Positions 37,375-46,914 of a stretch of DNA of 64,000 nucleotides are shown here, piece after piece. The position numbers and the translations under genes were made by a program. The notes under the pieces were generated by a model. That model ran no database searches, was not told the origin of the DNA, and was given only the letters and a program-made list of their open reading frames with translations. The DNA is from Streptococcus mitis (GTDB taxonomy: Bacteria > Bacillota > Bacilli > Lactobacillales > Streptococcaceae): positions 62,001 through 126,000 of the forward strand of contig NZ_JPFU01000015.1 in the NCBI RefSeq assembly GCF_000722695.1, written 5' to 3'. Position 1 is the stretch's first letter. Each line of letters opens with the position of its first letter.

Positions 37375-37403
37375 TGCGGTTCCGGATGGTCGTCAATTTG
37401 CAT
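37332..37403 (-). CDS. mgtA leader peptide (uORF)
   Basis: A 23-codon ORF: MQIDDHPEPHIHSQSLICVV then LPL and TAA. AAAGGAG lies 7 bases before the ATG, a better RBS than many real genes here. It sits after the riboswitch terminator and before mgtA. The DDHPEP stretch resembles the acidic/proline motif of enterobacterial MgtL leader peptides, which destabilise ribosomes at low Mg2+. Role is inferred from position, RBS and composition. Confidence 0.6.
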   Translation of the reverse strand: MQIDDHPEPHIHSQSLICVVLPL

Positions 37404-37434
37404 CGTCTGTCTCCTTTCTTTGTTTTAAACAGTA

Positions 37435-37463
37435 GAAAATCCCACCATAAAATGGCAGGATTA
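37435..37463 (-). terminator. Riboswitch-controlled terminator of mgtA
   Basis: Minus strand: AATCCTGCCAT pairs with ATGGTGGGATT around a TTT loop, followed by TTTCT. It is downstream of the M-box aptamer and upstream of the leader ORF, as expected for Mg2+-induced termination. Confidence 0.75.
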
Positions 37464-37498
37464 AAAAACTAAATATCTGTTTTTTCGTTCAAGCTTTA

Positions 37499-37622
37499 AC
37501 TCCATAGGGCAATGTAATGAGCTTAGTCTTAGCCTTCGCGACCAAAACTGTTGACCAACGAGTAGTGTCTCCACTGCTTTGCGGTAGTCATCCGTATCCC
37601 TATGGTAGCCTCACCTACCGTT
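37499..37622 (-). promoter_or_regulatory. M-box (ykoK) Mg2+ riboswitch
   Basis: The minus strand carries the conserved M-box core: GGTAGGTGAGGCTACC, GGGATACGG, a GGAGACACTAC loop region, GGTCAACAG and the closing CCCTATGGAG segment. M-box aptamers bind several Mg2+ ions and turn off transporter genes when Mg2+ is plentiful. It sits between the promoter and the terminator. Confidence 0.9.
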
Positions 37623-37632
37623 TTCGTCTTTC

Positions 37633-37661
37633 AGTATAAACCTTTAAATTTTAAAAGTCAA
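37633..37661 (-). promoter_or_regulatory. mgtA promoter
   Basis: Minus strand: -35 TTGACT (37661-37656), a 17-bp spacer and -10 TATACT (37638-37633). It sits just upstream of the aptamer, so the transcript includes the whole riboswitch. Confidence 0.85.
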
Positions 37662-37681
37662 TCATTTGAATTGTTTGACTC

Positions 37682-38743
37682 TTAAATGACTATCAACTCT
37701 TTTGGAGCCAAGGTCAATAATTCACAACCTGTCTCTGTAATCAAGATATCATCCTCTATACGAACACCGTATTTACCTTCGATATAGATACCTGGCTCAT
37801 CGGTCAAGGTCATACCTGCCTTAATAGTTTCTGTAGAAGTCTGGCTAAAGTAAGGCTCTTCATGGATATCCAGGCCAATACCGTGCCCAATACCGTGGGT
37901 AAAGTAGTCACCATAACCTGCCTCAATGATAATATCACGAGGGATTTTGTCAAAGTCACGGAAACCTAATCCTGCCTTGGCTTGATCGATCAAGGCTTGG
38001 TTGGCTTTGAGAACTGTATTGTAAATCTCTGCTTGCTCGTCGCTGACATGCCCCAAGTAGATAGTTCGTGTCATATCGCTGACATAGTGGTCATAGAGGC
38101 AGCCGAAATCCATGGTAATAGCTTCTCCCAGCTCCACTGGTTTGTGCATAGGATGGGCATGGGGTTTAGAAGAGTTGATACCGCTAGCTAGAATGGTGTC
38201 AAAAGACAAGCCAGATGCTCCCAACTCACGCATGCGGAAGTCAAGGAAGTTGGCAATCTCAATCTCAGTCTTTCCTGGCTTAATAAAGTCAAGCGCATCG
38301 CGGAAAGCTTGGTCTGAGATAGAACAAGCCTTGCGAATAGCTGCAATCTCCGCCTCATCCTTAATCATTCGAAGACCTTCAACAAACTGAGTTTGTGGAA
38401 GCAAGTCAATTCCTTCAAAGGCGGCCTGCATACGGTGATAATAAGAGACCGAAATCTCGTCCTCAAAACCGATTCGAGACAAGCCCATGTCCTTAACAAT
38501 TCCTGCAATGACTGCCAATTCATCGCGATCAGCCACAATCTCAAAACCACTGGTTTCTTGCTTGGCTGCAATGATATAGCGAGAGTCTGTCACCAAGACC
38601 TGACGGTCACGGCTGATAAAAACTGTTCCATTTGAACCCCAAAAACCAGTCAAGTAGTAAACATTTTTAAGGTTATTGATAATGATGCCATCTAGTTCTT
38701 TTTCTTGCATTTTAGTGAGAAATGCTTGTACACGTTTATTCAT
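37682..38743 (-). CDS. pepP: Xaa-Pro aminopeptidase/dipeptidase, M24B family
   Basis: A 353-aa cytosolic metallopeptidase. Creatinase-like N domain (about 1-125), then the pita-bread domain with metal ligands in [20 protein letters not shown] (Asp, Asp), [12 protein letters not shown] (His), [10 protein letters not shown] (Glu) and VRIEDDIL (Glu). It cleaves X-Pro bonds; amino- versus dipeptidase cannot be fixed from sequence. Its start overlaps the uvrA stop by 8 bp. Confidence 0.9.
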   Translation of the reverse strand: MNKRVQAFLTKMQEKELDGIIINNLKNVYYLTGFWGSNGTVFISRDRQVLVTDSRYIIAAKQETSGFEIVADRDELAVIAGIVKDMGLSRIGFEDEISVSYYHRMQAAFEGIDLLPQTQFVEGLRMIKDEAEIAAIRKACSISDQAFRDALDFIKPGKTEIEIANFLDFRMRELGASGLSFDTILASGINSSKPHAHPMHKPVELGEAITMDFGCLYDHYVSDMTRTIYLGHVSDEQAEIYNTVLKANQALIDQAKAGLGFRDFDKIPRDIIIEAGYGDYFTHGIGHGIGLDIHEEPYFSQTSTETIKAGMTLTDEPGIYIEGKYGVRIEDDILITETGCELLTLAPKELIVI

Positions 38744-41567
38744 GATGTAACTTTCCTTTCAAATACTGTCCTGTGTAGCTGGCTTCATTGGCCGCTACTT
38801 CTTCTGGAGTTCCTGTTGCGATGATGGTTCCACCGCCGACACCGCCCTCAGGACCCAAGTCAATAATATGGTCTGCTGTCTTGATAACGTCTAGATTGTG
38901 CTCAATGACGAGGACTGTATTGCCATCGTCTACAAAGCGAGCTAAAACCTTAAGCAAGCGAGCGATATCCTCAGTATGAAGACCTGTCGTCGGCTCATCC
39001 AGAATGTAGAAAGATTTTCCTGTCGATCGTTTGTGGAGTTCACTAGCCAGCTTCATACGCTGGGCTTCTCCCCCAGAAAGGGTGGTAGCTGGTTGACCTA
39101 GCGTCACATAGCCCAGCCCCACATCCTTGATGGTCTGAAGTTTGCGTTGAATTTTAGGAATATGTTGGAAAAATTCTACCGCATCGTTGACCGTCATATC
39201 CAAGACCTGCGAGATATTTTTTTCCTTGTAGTGAACTTCTAGGGTTTCACTGTTGTAGCGGGTCCCGTGGCAGACTTCACAAGCAACATAAACATCTGGC
39301 AAGAAGTGCATCTCAATCTTGATGATCCCGTCACCTGAGCAGGCTTCGCAACGACCTCCCTTGACGTTGAAACTGAAACGACCCTTCTTGTAGCCTCGAA
39401 TCTTGGCCTCGTTTGTCTGGGCAAAAAGGTCACGTATATCGTCAAAAACTCCTGTATAGGTAGCAGGGTCAGACCTCGGCGTTCGTCCAATCGGACTCTG
39501 GTCAATATCAATCAAGCGGTCTACATGCTCAATACCGGTAATGGTCTTGAATTTGCCAGGCTTGTCTGAATTGCGGTTAAGCTTCTGGGCAATGGCTTTT
39601 TTGAGGATACTGTTGATTAAGGTCGATTTCCCTGAACCTGATACCCCTGTCACCGCGATGAATTTTCCTAATGGGAAACGAGCTGTGACATTTTGCAGGT
39701 TGTTCTCACGCGCTCCCGTCACCTCGATAAAGCGACCATTTCCTACACGGCGCTCTTCTGGTACTGGAATAGCACGTTTACCTGATAAATACTGGCCTGT
39801 GATAGACTTGCTGTTACGAGCCACCTGTTTGGGCGTACCTGCAGCAACAATCTCCCCACCAAAAACACCTGCACCAGGACCAACGTCAATCAGATAGTCC
39901 GCTTCGCGCATGGTATCTTCATCATGTTCCACTACGATGAGAGTATTGCCCAAATCTCGCATTTTTTTCAAACTGGCGATCAGGCGGTCATTGTCTCTCT
40001 GGTGGAGACCGATTGACGGCTCATCCAGGATATAAAGGACACCTGATAAGTTGGAACCAATCTGGGTAGCCAAGCGAATACGCTGGCTCTCCCCACCTGA
40101 AAGAGTTCCTGCTGAACGTGACAGAGTCAGATAGTTTAGACCCACGTTATTAAGGAAGGTCAAGCGGTCCTTGATTTCCTTGAGAATGGGACGAGCAATG
40201 ATGGCTTCATTTTCAGATAGAGTCAACTTGCTTACCAAGTCCAAGTGGTCCGCGATAGACAGGTCTGAAATTTCTCCGATATGTGGTCCTTGCTCACCAC
40301 CAACACGGACAGACAAAGCCTGGTCATTGAGACGATAGCCGTGACAGGTTCCGCAGGTCAGCTCATTCATGTAGAGGCGCATCTGGGTGCGGGTGTAGTC
40401 ACTATTAGTTTCATGGTAGCGACGTTTGATATTATTGACAACTCCCTCAAAAGGAATATCGATATCGCGCACGCCACCAAATTCATTCTCATAGTGGAAA
40501 TGGAATTCCTTACCATCTGACCCATAGAGAATCAAGTTCTTATCTTCTTCTGACAGGTCCTCAAAAGGCTTATCCATATCCACTCCAAAGGCCGTCATAG
40601 CCTGCTCTAGCATGTTTGGATAGTAGTTGGATGAGATAGGATTCCAAGGTGCCAGCGCCCCCTCACGTAGCGTTTTGCTGGCATCTGGCACTACCAAATC
40701 AGTATCCACCTCCAACTTGATGCCCAAGCCGTCACACTCACTACAAGAGCCAAAAGGAGCATTGAAGGAGAAGAGACGCGGCTCTAACTCTGGAACAGTA
40801 AAGCCACAAACTGGACAGGCATAATGCTCAGAGAAGAGCAACTCAGAGTCGTCCATGGTGTCGATAATGACATAACCTTCTGCAATACGAAGGGCAGCCT
40901 CAATGGAATCAAAGAGACGACTACGAATGCCCTCCTTGATAACGATACGGTCAACCACGACATCAATATTGTGTTGCTTGCTCTTAGACAACTCTGGCAC
41001 TTCGGTCACATCATAGACTTCCCCATCCACACGGACACGAACATACCCATCTTTCTGAATCTTTTCAATAACGCTCTTGTGCTGTCCTTTTTTCTTACGG
41101 ATAACTGGGGCTAAGATTTGCAGGCGCTGGCGTTCAGGTAACTCCAAAACCCTATCAACGATTTGCTCTACAGAAGAAGCCTTGATAGCTCCATGCCCGT
41201 TGATACAGTAAGGCGTCCCCACACGCGCATAGAGGAGACGCAGATAGTCATTGATTTCAGTCGTTGTTCCCACCGTCGAGCGAGGGTTTTTGCTAGTCGT
41301 TTTCTGGTCGATGGAAATAGCAGGGCTGAGGCCATCAATAGCATCTACATCAGGCTTCTCCATATTTCCCAAAAACTGGCGAGCGTAGGCTGACAAACTC
41401 TCTACATAGCGACGTTGACCCTCCGCATAGAGGGTGTCAAAGGCCAGACTGGATTTCCCTGAACCTGACAAACCTGTCACGACAACCAACTTGTCTCGCG
41501 GAATCTCCACATCAATATTTTTTAAATTATGGGCACGCGCCCCATGAATGACAATTTTATCTTGCAT
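38736..41567 (-). CDS. uvrA: Excinuclease ABC subunit A
   Basis: A 943-aa nucleotide-excision-repair ATPase that loads UvrB at lesions. Two ABC modules with Walker [10 protein letters not shown] (N) and GVSGSGKST (C), two LSGGE signatures, and zinc fingers CPVC...CSEC and CEAC...CEVC. The start [18 protein letters not shown] at 41567 is chosen because UvrA proteins begin there. An in-frame ATG at 41600 adds 11 residues. Confidence 0.97.
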   Translation of the reverse strand: MQDKIVIHGARAHNLKNIDVEIPRDKLVVVTGLSGSGKSSLAFDTLYAEGQRRYVESLSAYARQFLGNMEKPDVDAIDGLSPAISIDQKTTSKNPRSTVGTTTEINDYLRLLYARVGTPYCINGHGAIKASSVEQIVDRVLELPERQRLQILAPVIRKKKGQHKSVIEKIQKDGYVRVRVDGEVYDVTEVPELSKSKQHNIDVVVDRIVIKEGIRSRLFDSIEAALRIAEGYVIIDTMDDSELLFSEHYACPVCGFTVPELEPRLFSFNAPFGSCSECDGLGIKLEVDTDLVVPDASKTLREGALAPWNPISSNYYPNMLEQAMTAFGVDMDKPFEDLSEEDKNLILYGSDGKEFHFHYENEFGGVRDIDIPFEGVVNNIKRRYHETNSDYTRTQMRLYMNELTCGTCHGYRLNDQALSVRVGGEQGPHIGEISDLSIADHLDLVSKLTLSENEAIIARPILKEIKDRLTFLNNVGLNYLTLSRSAGTLSGGESQRIRLATQIGSNLSGVLYILDEPSIGLHQRDNDRLIASLKKMRDLGNTLIVVEHDEDTMREADYLIDVGPGAGVFGGEIVAAGTPKQVARNSKSITGQYLSGKRAIPVPEERRVGNGRFIEVTGARENNLQNVTARFPLGKFIAVTGVSGSGKSTLINSILKKAIAQKLNRNSDKPGKFKTITGIEHVDRLIDIDQSPIGRTPRSDPATYTGVFDDIRDLFAQTNEAKIRGYKKGRFSFNVKGGRCEACSGDGIIKIEMHFLPDVYVACEVCHGTRYNSETLEVHYKEKNISQVLDMTVNDAVEFFQHIPKIQRKLQTIKDVGLGYVTLGQPATTLSGGEAQRMKLASELHKRSTGKSFYILDEPTTGLHTEDIARLLKVLARFVDDGNTVLVIEHNLDVIKTADHIIDLGPEGGVGGGTIIATGTPEEVAANEASYTGQYLKGKLHHE

Positions 41568-41698
41568 CTTTGTTCTTTCTAGTCCATTATTGCTTACCAT
41601 TATACCAAAAAAAGTGAGATTCTATTACCCAAAAGGCTGATTTTGTAGTATAATAGTACGGTGTGAAAAAATCTGAAAAATGAGAAAGGATAAGGGAT

Positions 41699-42643
41699 AT
41701 GAAACAAGTTTTTCTCTCTACAACAACTGAATTTAAAGAGATCGATACACTTGAACCGGGTACTTGGATCAATCTCGTCAATCCGACTCAAAATGAATCA
41801 CTCGAAATCGCTAACGCCTTCGATATTGATATTGCTGACCTTCGAGCACCGCTCGATGCGGAAGAAATGTCTCGTATTACCATTGAAGACGAGTACACCC
41901 TGATTATCGTAGACGTTCCGGTCACAGAGGAAAGAAATAACCGCACCTATTACGTTACCATCCCGCTTGGTATTATCATCACCGAGGAAACCATTATCAC
42001 TACGTGTTTGGAACCACTACCAGTCCTCGATGTCTTTATCAACCGTCGCTTGCGTAATTTCTACACCTTCATGCGTTCACGTTTCATCTTTCAGATCCTC
42101 TATCGTAATGCAGAGCTTTACCTAACAGCCCTTCGTTCGATTGATCGTAAGAGTGAACAAATCGAAAGTCAACTGCATCAATCAACTCGTAATGAAGAAT
42201 TGATTGAGCTCATGGAATTGGAAAAAACCATCGTCTATTTCAAGGCCTCACTTAAAACCAATGAGCGCGTGATTAAGAAATTGACCAGTTCAACCAGCAA
42301 TATCAAGAAATACCTTGAGGACGAAGACCTGCTTGAAGATACCCTGATTGAAACCCAACAGGCCATCGAGATGGCAGACATTTATGGAAACGTCTTGCAT
42401 TCTATGACAGAGACCTTTGCCTCTATCATTTCCAACAACCAGAACAACATCATGAAAACCTTGGCCCTTGTGACCATCGTCATGTCCATCCCAACCATGG
42501 TCTTCTCTGCCTACGGGATGAACTTTAAGGATAATGAAATCCCCCTAAACGGCGAGCCAAATGCCTTCTGGTTAATCGTCTTTATCGCCTTTGCTATGAG
42601 TGTCTCGCTCACTCTCTATCTCATCCATAAAAAATGGTTCTAA
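41699..42643 (+). CDS. corA: CorA family Mg2+ transporter
   Basis: A 314-aa pentameric channel subunit. Large N-terminal cytosolic domain, long helix, then two C-terminal transmembrane segments; the signature YGMN (in SAYGMNFKDNE) ends TM1. The acidic loop follows. A -10 TATAAT (41649-41654) lies upstream. It is divergent from uvrA. Confidence 0.93.
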   Translation: MKQVFLSTTTEFKEIDTLEPGTWINLVNPTQNESLEIANAFDIDIADLRAPLDAEEMSRITIEDEYTLIIVDVPVTEERNNRTYYVTIPLGIIITEETIITTCLEPLPVLDVFINRRLRNFYTFMRSRFIFQILYRNAELYLTALRSIDRKSEQIESQLHQSTRNEELIELMELEKTIVYFKASLKTNERVIKKLTSSTSNIKKYLEDEDLLEDTLIETQQAIEMADIYGNVLHSMTETFASIISNNQNNIMKTLALVTIVMSIPTMVFSAYGMNFKDNEIPLNGEPNAFWLIVFIAFAMSVSLTLYLIHKKWF

Positions 42644-42654
42644 GAGGAGTTCCT

Positions 42655-43332
42655 ATGTCTCAGATTGATTTACAAAAATTAACCAAGAAAAACCAAGAGT
42701 TTATCCATATCGCTACCCAACAATTCATCAAAGATGGGAAATCAGACGCTGAAATCAAGGCTATTTTTGAGGAAGTTATTCCCCAAATCCTTGAGGAGCA
42801 AGCCAAGGGTACGACTGCTCGTTCCCTCTATGGCGCACCAACTCACTGGGCTCATAGCTTTACTGTCAAGGAGCAATATGAAAAAGAGCATCCAAAAGAA
42901 AATGATGATCCAAAACTCATGATTATGGACTCAGCCCTTTTCATCACTAGTCTCTTTGCCCTCGTCAGCGCCCTCACAACTTTCTTTGCGGCAGATCAAG
43001 CTTTCGGCTATGGATTTGTCACTCTCCTATTAGTTGGACTGGTTGGTGGATTTGCCTTCTACTTGATGTACTACTTCGTTTACCAATACTATGGACCAGA
43101 TATGGACCGCAGTCAACGTCCACCTTTCTGGAAATCTGTACTGGTTATCCTGGCTTCTATGTTCCTTTGGTTGCTTGTTTTCTTTGCAACAAGCTTCCTA
43201 CCAGCTAGCCTTAACCCAGTACTTGCTCCATTGCCACTAGCTATTATCGGAGCAGTCCTCCTAGCCCTTCGCTTCTATCTCAAGAAACGCTTGAACATCC
43301 GCAGCGCAAGTGCAGGACCAACACGTTACTAA
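42655..43332 (+). CDS. DUF1129 family membrane protein
   Basis: A 225-aa protein with a charged N-terminal half (MSQIDLQKLTKKNQEFIHIA...) and four transmembrane segments in the C-terminal half. AGAGGAG lies before the ATG at 42655; an earlier in-frame ATG overlaps corA and lacks an RBS. Function unknown. It probably follows corA in one transcript (11-bp gap). Confidence 0.8.
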   Translation: MSQIDLQKLTKKNQEFIHIATQQFIKDGKSDAEIKAIFEEVIPQILEEQAKGTTARSLYGAPTHWAHSFTVKEQYEKEHPKENDDPKLMIMDSALFITSLFALVSALTTFFAADQAFGYGFVTLLLVGLVGGFAFYLMYYFVYQYYGPDMDRSQRPPFWKSVLVILASMFLWLLVFFATSFLPASLNPVLAPLPLAIIGAVLLALRFYLKKRLNIRSASAGPTRY

Positions 43333-43347
43333 GAAAAGGAAAGAGCT

Positions 43348-43695
43348 ATGGCGTATAGTCAATCTTTAGCTCAGCAGATTCGAAAAATTCTAGCGCTCAA
43401 ACTTCCTCCCCAAATTTTCGAAGAAGAGCTAGAAGAAAAGAAGCTGTTTGGTGGCCTGGCCTTTATGATTCGTGGTAAAATGGTCCTTACTGTCAGTTCC
43501 AGAAAGGATGAACTGGTTATGGTCAGAATTGGCAAGGAAATGGAGAAGCAAGTTCTACCCCGAACAGGAGCTCATACTACATTGATGAGGGGGCGCCTTT
43601 ATCATGGGTATATAGACTTAGATATAGAAGGTCAAAAAGAATTGCCTTACTGGATTGATTTGGCCCTCTCCTATAATCAAGAGTTGACCAAGTAA
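43348..43695 (+). CDS. TfoX N-terminal-domain-like protein
   Basis: A 115-aa soluble protein. The segment KKLFGGLAFMIRGKMVLTVS resembles the MFGGYGFFxDGxxFA block of TfoX-N domains. It lacks the C-terminal domain of full TfoX/Sxy. Function unknown. Last gene of the corA cluster, followed by a terminator. Confidence 0.65.
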   Translation: MAYSQSLAQQIRKILALKLPPQIFEEELEEKKLFGGLAFMIRGKMVLTVSSRKDELVMVRIGKEMEKQVLPRTGAHTTLMRGRLYHGYIDLDIEGQKELPYWIDLALSYNQELTK

Positions 43696-43727
43696 CTCAT
43701 ATCTAGCGAGATTACTGATTAGAAAAC

Positions 43728-43758
43728 GAAAAGCAACTGCACCAGCGGTTGCTTTTTC
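43728..43758 (+). terminator. Intrinsic terminator after the corA cluster
   Basis: AAAAGCAAC (43729-43737) pairs with GTTGCTTTT around a 10-nt loop and is followed by T residues. Confidence 0.85.
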
Positions 43759-43856
43759 ACTTGCTTGCCTACAAGCTTCCCTCTACCATTTTCCCTATAG
43801 TTTTCTCCCATCTTTTATGATAAAATAGGCTCAATTAATTTCTAGGAGGAAGAAAT

Positions 43857-44894
43857 ATGGTTTCTACTATTGGTGTTGTTAGTTTATCTAGTGGTATTAT
43901 CGGAGAGAACTTTGTCAAACACGAAGTGGACTTGGGTGTTCAACGTCTCAAGAACCTGGGACTCAATCCTACCTTTTTGCCTCATTCGCTAAAAGGATTA
44001 GACTTTATCAAGGACCATCCTGAAGCTCGTGCAGAGGATTTGATTCATGCCTTTTCTGATGATAACATTGACATGATCCTATGCGCCATCGGTGGAGACG
44101 ATACCTATCGCTTACTACCTTATCTTTTTGAAAATGACCGACTACAAAAGGTTATCAAACAAAAGATTTTTCTTGGCTTCTCAGATACAACCATGAACCA
44201 TCTCATGTTGCATAAACTAGGAATCAAGACTTTTTATGGTCAATCCTTCTTAGCAGACATTTGTGAATTAGACAAGGAGATGTTGCCCTATAGTCTTCAC
44301 TACTTTAAAGAATTAATTGAGACGGAAAGAATCTCAGAAATTCGCCCTAGCAATGTTTGGTATGAGGAAAGGACTGACTTCAGTCCCAAGGCTCTGGGAA
44401 TACCTCGTGTCAGTCATGCAAATACCGGTTTTGAGTTGTTGCAAGGAAATGCCCAGTTTGAGGGGGAAATTCTCGGTGGTTGCCTCGAATCCCTCTACGA
44501 TATCTTTGACAACTCTCGATACGCAGATAGCACGGAACTCAGCCAAAAATACAAACTTTTCCCTGATTTGTCAGACTGGAAAGGAAAAATACTCTTACTA
44601 GAAACAAGCGAAGAAAAGCCTGAGCTGGAAGACTTCAAAAATATGTTGCAGACTTTAAAAGACACTGGTATATTCGAGGTCATCAGTGGACTCTTGGTCG
44701 GAAAACCTATGGATGAAACTTTCTATGACGACTATAAAGAGGCACTATTGGATATTATTGACAGCAATATCCCAATTGTCTATAATCTGAATGTCGGCCA
44801 CGCAACTCCGAGAGCAATTGTCCCCTTTGGAGTCCACGCCCATGTAGATGCACAGGAGCAAATCATTCGCTTTGACTATAACAAAAATAAATAG
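43857..44894 (+). CDS. S66 family LD-carboxypeptidase / MccF-like peptidase
   Basis: A 345-aa serine peptidase. Nucleophile Ser in FLGFSDTTMN near residue 112, catalytic Glu in ILGGCLESL, and His in NVGHATPRAIVPFG. The family cleaves L,D-tetrapeptides of peptidoglycan or detoxifies microcin C-type aminoacyl nucleotides; the extended C-terminal region fits the MccF branch. AGGAGG lies upstream. No signal peptide, so it is cytoplasmic. Confidence 0.85.
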   Translation: MVSTIGVVSLSSGIIGENFVKHEVDLGVQRLKNLGLNPTFLPHSLKGLDFIKDHPEARAEDLIHAFSDDNIDMILCAIGGDDTYRLLPYLFENDRLQKVIKQKIFLGFSDTTMNHLMLHKLGIKTFYGQSFLADICELDKEMLPYSLHYFKELIETERISEIRPSNVWYEERTDFSPKALGIPRVSHANTGFELLQGNAQFEGEILGGCLESLYDIFDNSRYADSTELSQKYKLFPDLSDWKGKILLLETSEEKPELEDFKNMLQTLKDTGIFEVISGLLVGKPMDETFYDDYKEALLDIIDSNIPIVYNLNVGHATPRAIVPFGVHAHVDAQEQIIRFDYNKNK

Positions 44895-44995
44895 TTTCTC
44901 TATTTTTGTGCTTTTGTATTCGTTTTCATTACAATTTGTATCTGAATTTATTGCATTTCGCTAATTTCTATGATATCCTTTTGAAGGAGGTGTAT

Positions 44996-45259
44996 ATGAC
45001 AAAACAAAAAATTAATCGAATCGTAGGTTCTATTGGTGCCTTTATTGGAATTATAGTATTTATTGCCTACATACCTCAAATTATCGCTAATTTACAGGGA
45101 AATAAAGCTCAACCATTTCAACCTTTATCAGCTGCTATATCTTGCTTAATCTGGGTTATTTATGGATGGACAAAGGAACCTAAGAAGGATTGGATACTAA
45201 TCATTCCAAATTCAGCTGGTGTTATTTTAGGTGGAATCACTTTTTTGACTTCACTCTAA
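44996..45259 (+). CDS. SemiSWEET / PQ-loop sugar transporter
   Basis: An 87-aa protein with three transmembrane helices, a dimeric half-transporter. PQ motif in FIAYIPQIIANLQGNKAQP. AAGGAGG lies 6 bases before the ATG at 44996, which is preferred over an upstream frame start with no RBS. Substrate unknown. Confidence 0.85.
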   Translation: MTKQKINRIVGSIGAFIGIIVFIAYIPQIIANLQGNKAQPFQPLSAAISCLIWVIYGWTKEPKKDWILIIPNSAGVILGGITFLTSL

Positions 45260-45278
45260 CAAATCTAATAGTATATAT

Positions 45279-45309
45279 AAAAAGCTGGGAAAAATTTCTC
45301 AGCTTTTTT
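45279..45309. terminator. Bidirectional intrinsic terminator
   Basis: AAAAAGCTGGGA pairs with TCTCAGCTTTTT (one wobble) around a short A/T loop. It lies between the converging SemiSWEET and tag genes. Confidence 0.88.
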
Positions 45310-45343
45310 CTATATTCTCAGATATGCTAGTTACCTGTACACA

Positions 45344-45907
45344 CTAATTCCTGCTTTTCCATTCACAATCATTCTCGTGGTCATCAACTAGTCCTGCAGC
45401 CTGTAGAAAAGACAAGACGGCGACTGGGCCTGTGAACTTGAAACCTCTTTTTTTGAGATCTTTGGCTAATTTCTCAGACAAAGCGGTTTTAGCTGGGGCT
45501 TGGCGATAATCGGGAACATCATTAATGACAGTTTTCCCCTCAACAAAAGACCAAAGATAGGCATCAAAAGAGCCATATTCTGCCTGTAGTCGTAGAAAGG
45601 CTTGGGCGTTAGCGCGTGTAGCAAAAATCTTGGCTCTATTTCGGATGATAGCTGAATTATCCAGCAAAGCTTCCAATTCGGTGTCAGTCATCTCTGCGAC
45701 CACTTGAATTTGATAGCCATGAAATGCTTCTCGGAAAGCTTGACGTTTGTTTAGTACCGTTTCCCAAGACAGGCCTGCCTGATAGGTTTCCATACACAAC
45801 AACTCAAACAATGCTTGGTCATCATGGAGGGGCTGCCCCCACTCCTCATCATGATAGGCAATGTAGAGCTGATTGGTCATCTTGACCCACGAACAACGTT
45901 TTGTCAT
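45344..45907 (-). CDS. tag: DNA-3-methyladenine glycosylase I
   Basis: A 187-aa base-excision enzyme. The N-terminal CSW and the EEWG segment, plus the C-terminal DDHENDC, supply the Cys/His zinc site typical of Tag. Catalytic Glu in METYQAGLSWETVL. It is 9 bp after ruvA, so co-transcribed. Confidence 0.93.
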   Translation of the reverse strand: MTKRCSWVKMTNQLYIAYHDEEWGQPLHDDQALFELLCMETYQAGLSWETVLNKRQAFREAFHGYQIQVVAEMTDTELEALLDNSAIIRNRAKIFATRANAQAFLRLQAEYGSFDAYLWSFVEGKTVINDVPDYRQAPAKTALSEKLAKDLKKRGFKFTGPVAVLSFLQAAGLVDDHENDCEWKSRN

Positions 45908-45916
45908 GCTCTGCTC

Positions 45917-46510
45917 CTATTTGACCAACATTTTAAGGGCCGACTTGATATAGTTCTCAGCTGTATCTGTCGTTCCTTCAAAGAATTTCTTGATTTTCTT
46001 GAGCTCGGTTGCCTTGTAGCCCAGAGCCAACATGGCCTCCATAGCTTCTTCCAATTCTTGGTTTTCAGCGCTAGCTTGCACTGCCACTTTGGCAGGAAGA
46101 TCATCTCCTGCAACTACTACCTTACCTTCCAAGTCCAACACCATCTGTTGGGCTGTTTTCTTGCCAATTTTAGGGAACTTAGTTAAGTAGGTGATGTTCT
46201 TGGTTTCAATGGCTTGAACCAAGCCAGCATTGTCATCAGCAGCGATAATAGCAAGAGCTGATACAGGACCAATCCCAGATACCGAAATCAGACTGAGAAA
46301 GAGCTTTTTCTCGTCTTCTGAGCGAAATCCATAAAGCAGATGGGCATCCTCACGCACAACCTGATGCACATAAATTTGAGCTTCTTGATTGACCTGTCCT
46401 GAGTAGGCATAAGGATTGGCCACATGCAGGATATAACCGATACTGTTGACTTCAAGAACAATGTATTTGGAAGTGATTCTGGTAATGATTCCTTTTAAAT
46501 ATTCGTACAT
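45917..46510 (-). CDS. ruvA: Holliday-junction DNA helicase subunit RuvA
   Basis: A 197-aa junction-binding protein. N-terminal OB fold ([20 protein letters not shown]), two helix-hairpin-helix motifs ([14 protein letters not shown] and [16 protein letters not shown]) and a C-terminal UBA-like domain that contacts RuvB. An extended -10 TGATATACT (46546-46541, minus) gives it its own promoter. Confidence 0.96.
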   Translation of the reverse strand: MYEYLKGIITRITSKYIVLEVNSIGYILHVANPYAYSGQVNQEAQIYVHQVVREDAHLLYGFRSEDEKKLFLSLISVSGIGPVSALAIIAADDNAGLVQAIETKNITYLTKFPKIGKKTAQQMVLDLEGKVVVAGDDLPAKVAVQASAENQELEEAMEAMLALGYKATELKKIKKFFEGTTDTAENYIKSALKMLVK

Positions 46511-46622
46511 AGTTTTCCTTCTCTCTTAATTTGCCTATCTAGTATATCATATTTTCTTTAGCCGATGATAGAGGAGCAATGAACACAAACAAAGTATAGC
46601 AAAAATAATCTGTATTTATCTG

Positions 46623-46651
46623 TTGACATATTTAAAATTAAGTACTATAAT
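46623..46651 (+). promoter_or_regulatory. Riboflavin operon promoter
   Basis: Perfect consensus: TTGACA (46623-46628), a 17-bp spacer, TATAAT (46646-46651). Initiation near 46658 is just upstream of the FMN aptamer. Confidence 0.92.
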
Positions 46652-46669
46652 CATTTGTAATTGAATAAC

Positions 46670-46778
46670 TATCTTCAGGGCAGGGTGTAATTCCCTACCG
46701 GTGGTATAGCCCACGAGCCGAAAGGCATGATTTGGTGAAATTCCAAAGCCGACAGTATAGTCTGGATGAAAGAAGATG
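46670..46778 (+). promoter_or_regulatory. FMN riboswitch (RFN element)
   Basis: Contains the conserved RFN blocks ATCTTCAGGGCAGGGTG, AATTCCCTACCGGTGGT, AGCCCACGAGC, TGGTGAAATTCCA and CCGACAGTATAGTCTGGATG, closing with AGAAGAT. FMN binding represses the rib genes downstream. Confidence 0.96.
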
Positions 46779-46803
46779 AAAGTATATTTGTGCTTTTTGC
46801 GTG

Positions 46804-46839
46804 CTCTGAAATGATTACTTGTCATTTCAGAGTATTTTT
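46804..46839 (+). terminator. FMN-riboswitch terminator 1
   Basis: CTCTGAAATGA (46804-46814) pairs perfectly with TCATTTCAGAG (46822-46832), followed by TATTTTT. It forms when FMN occupies the aptamer. Confidence 0.85.
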
Positions 46840-46867
46840 GTTAATCGCATAAGTTCTCTTTTGTATG

Positions 46868-46903
46868 CCTTGAATAGTCCCCTATTCAAGGTATATTTTT
46901 TTG
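46868..46903 (+). terminator. Second hairpin with T tract adjoining the ribD RBS
   Basis: CCTTGAATAG (46868-46877) pairs with CTATTCAAGG (46882-46891) over a 4-base loop, followed by TATATTTTTTT that runs into GGAGG of ribD. It can act as a second terminator or influence ribosome loading. Confidence 0.7.
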
Positions 46904-46914
46904 GAGGTAGTGAG

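Noticed and set aside
46819..46914. N-terminal extension of RibD from the ATG at 46819
   Set aside because: This stretch is the riboswitch expression platform; the RBS and the conserved RibD start are at 46915.
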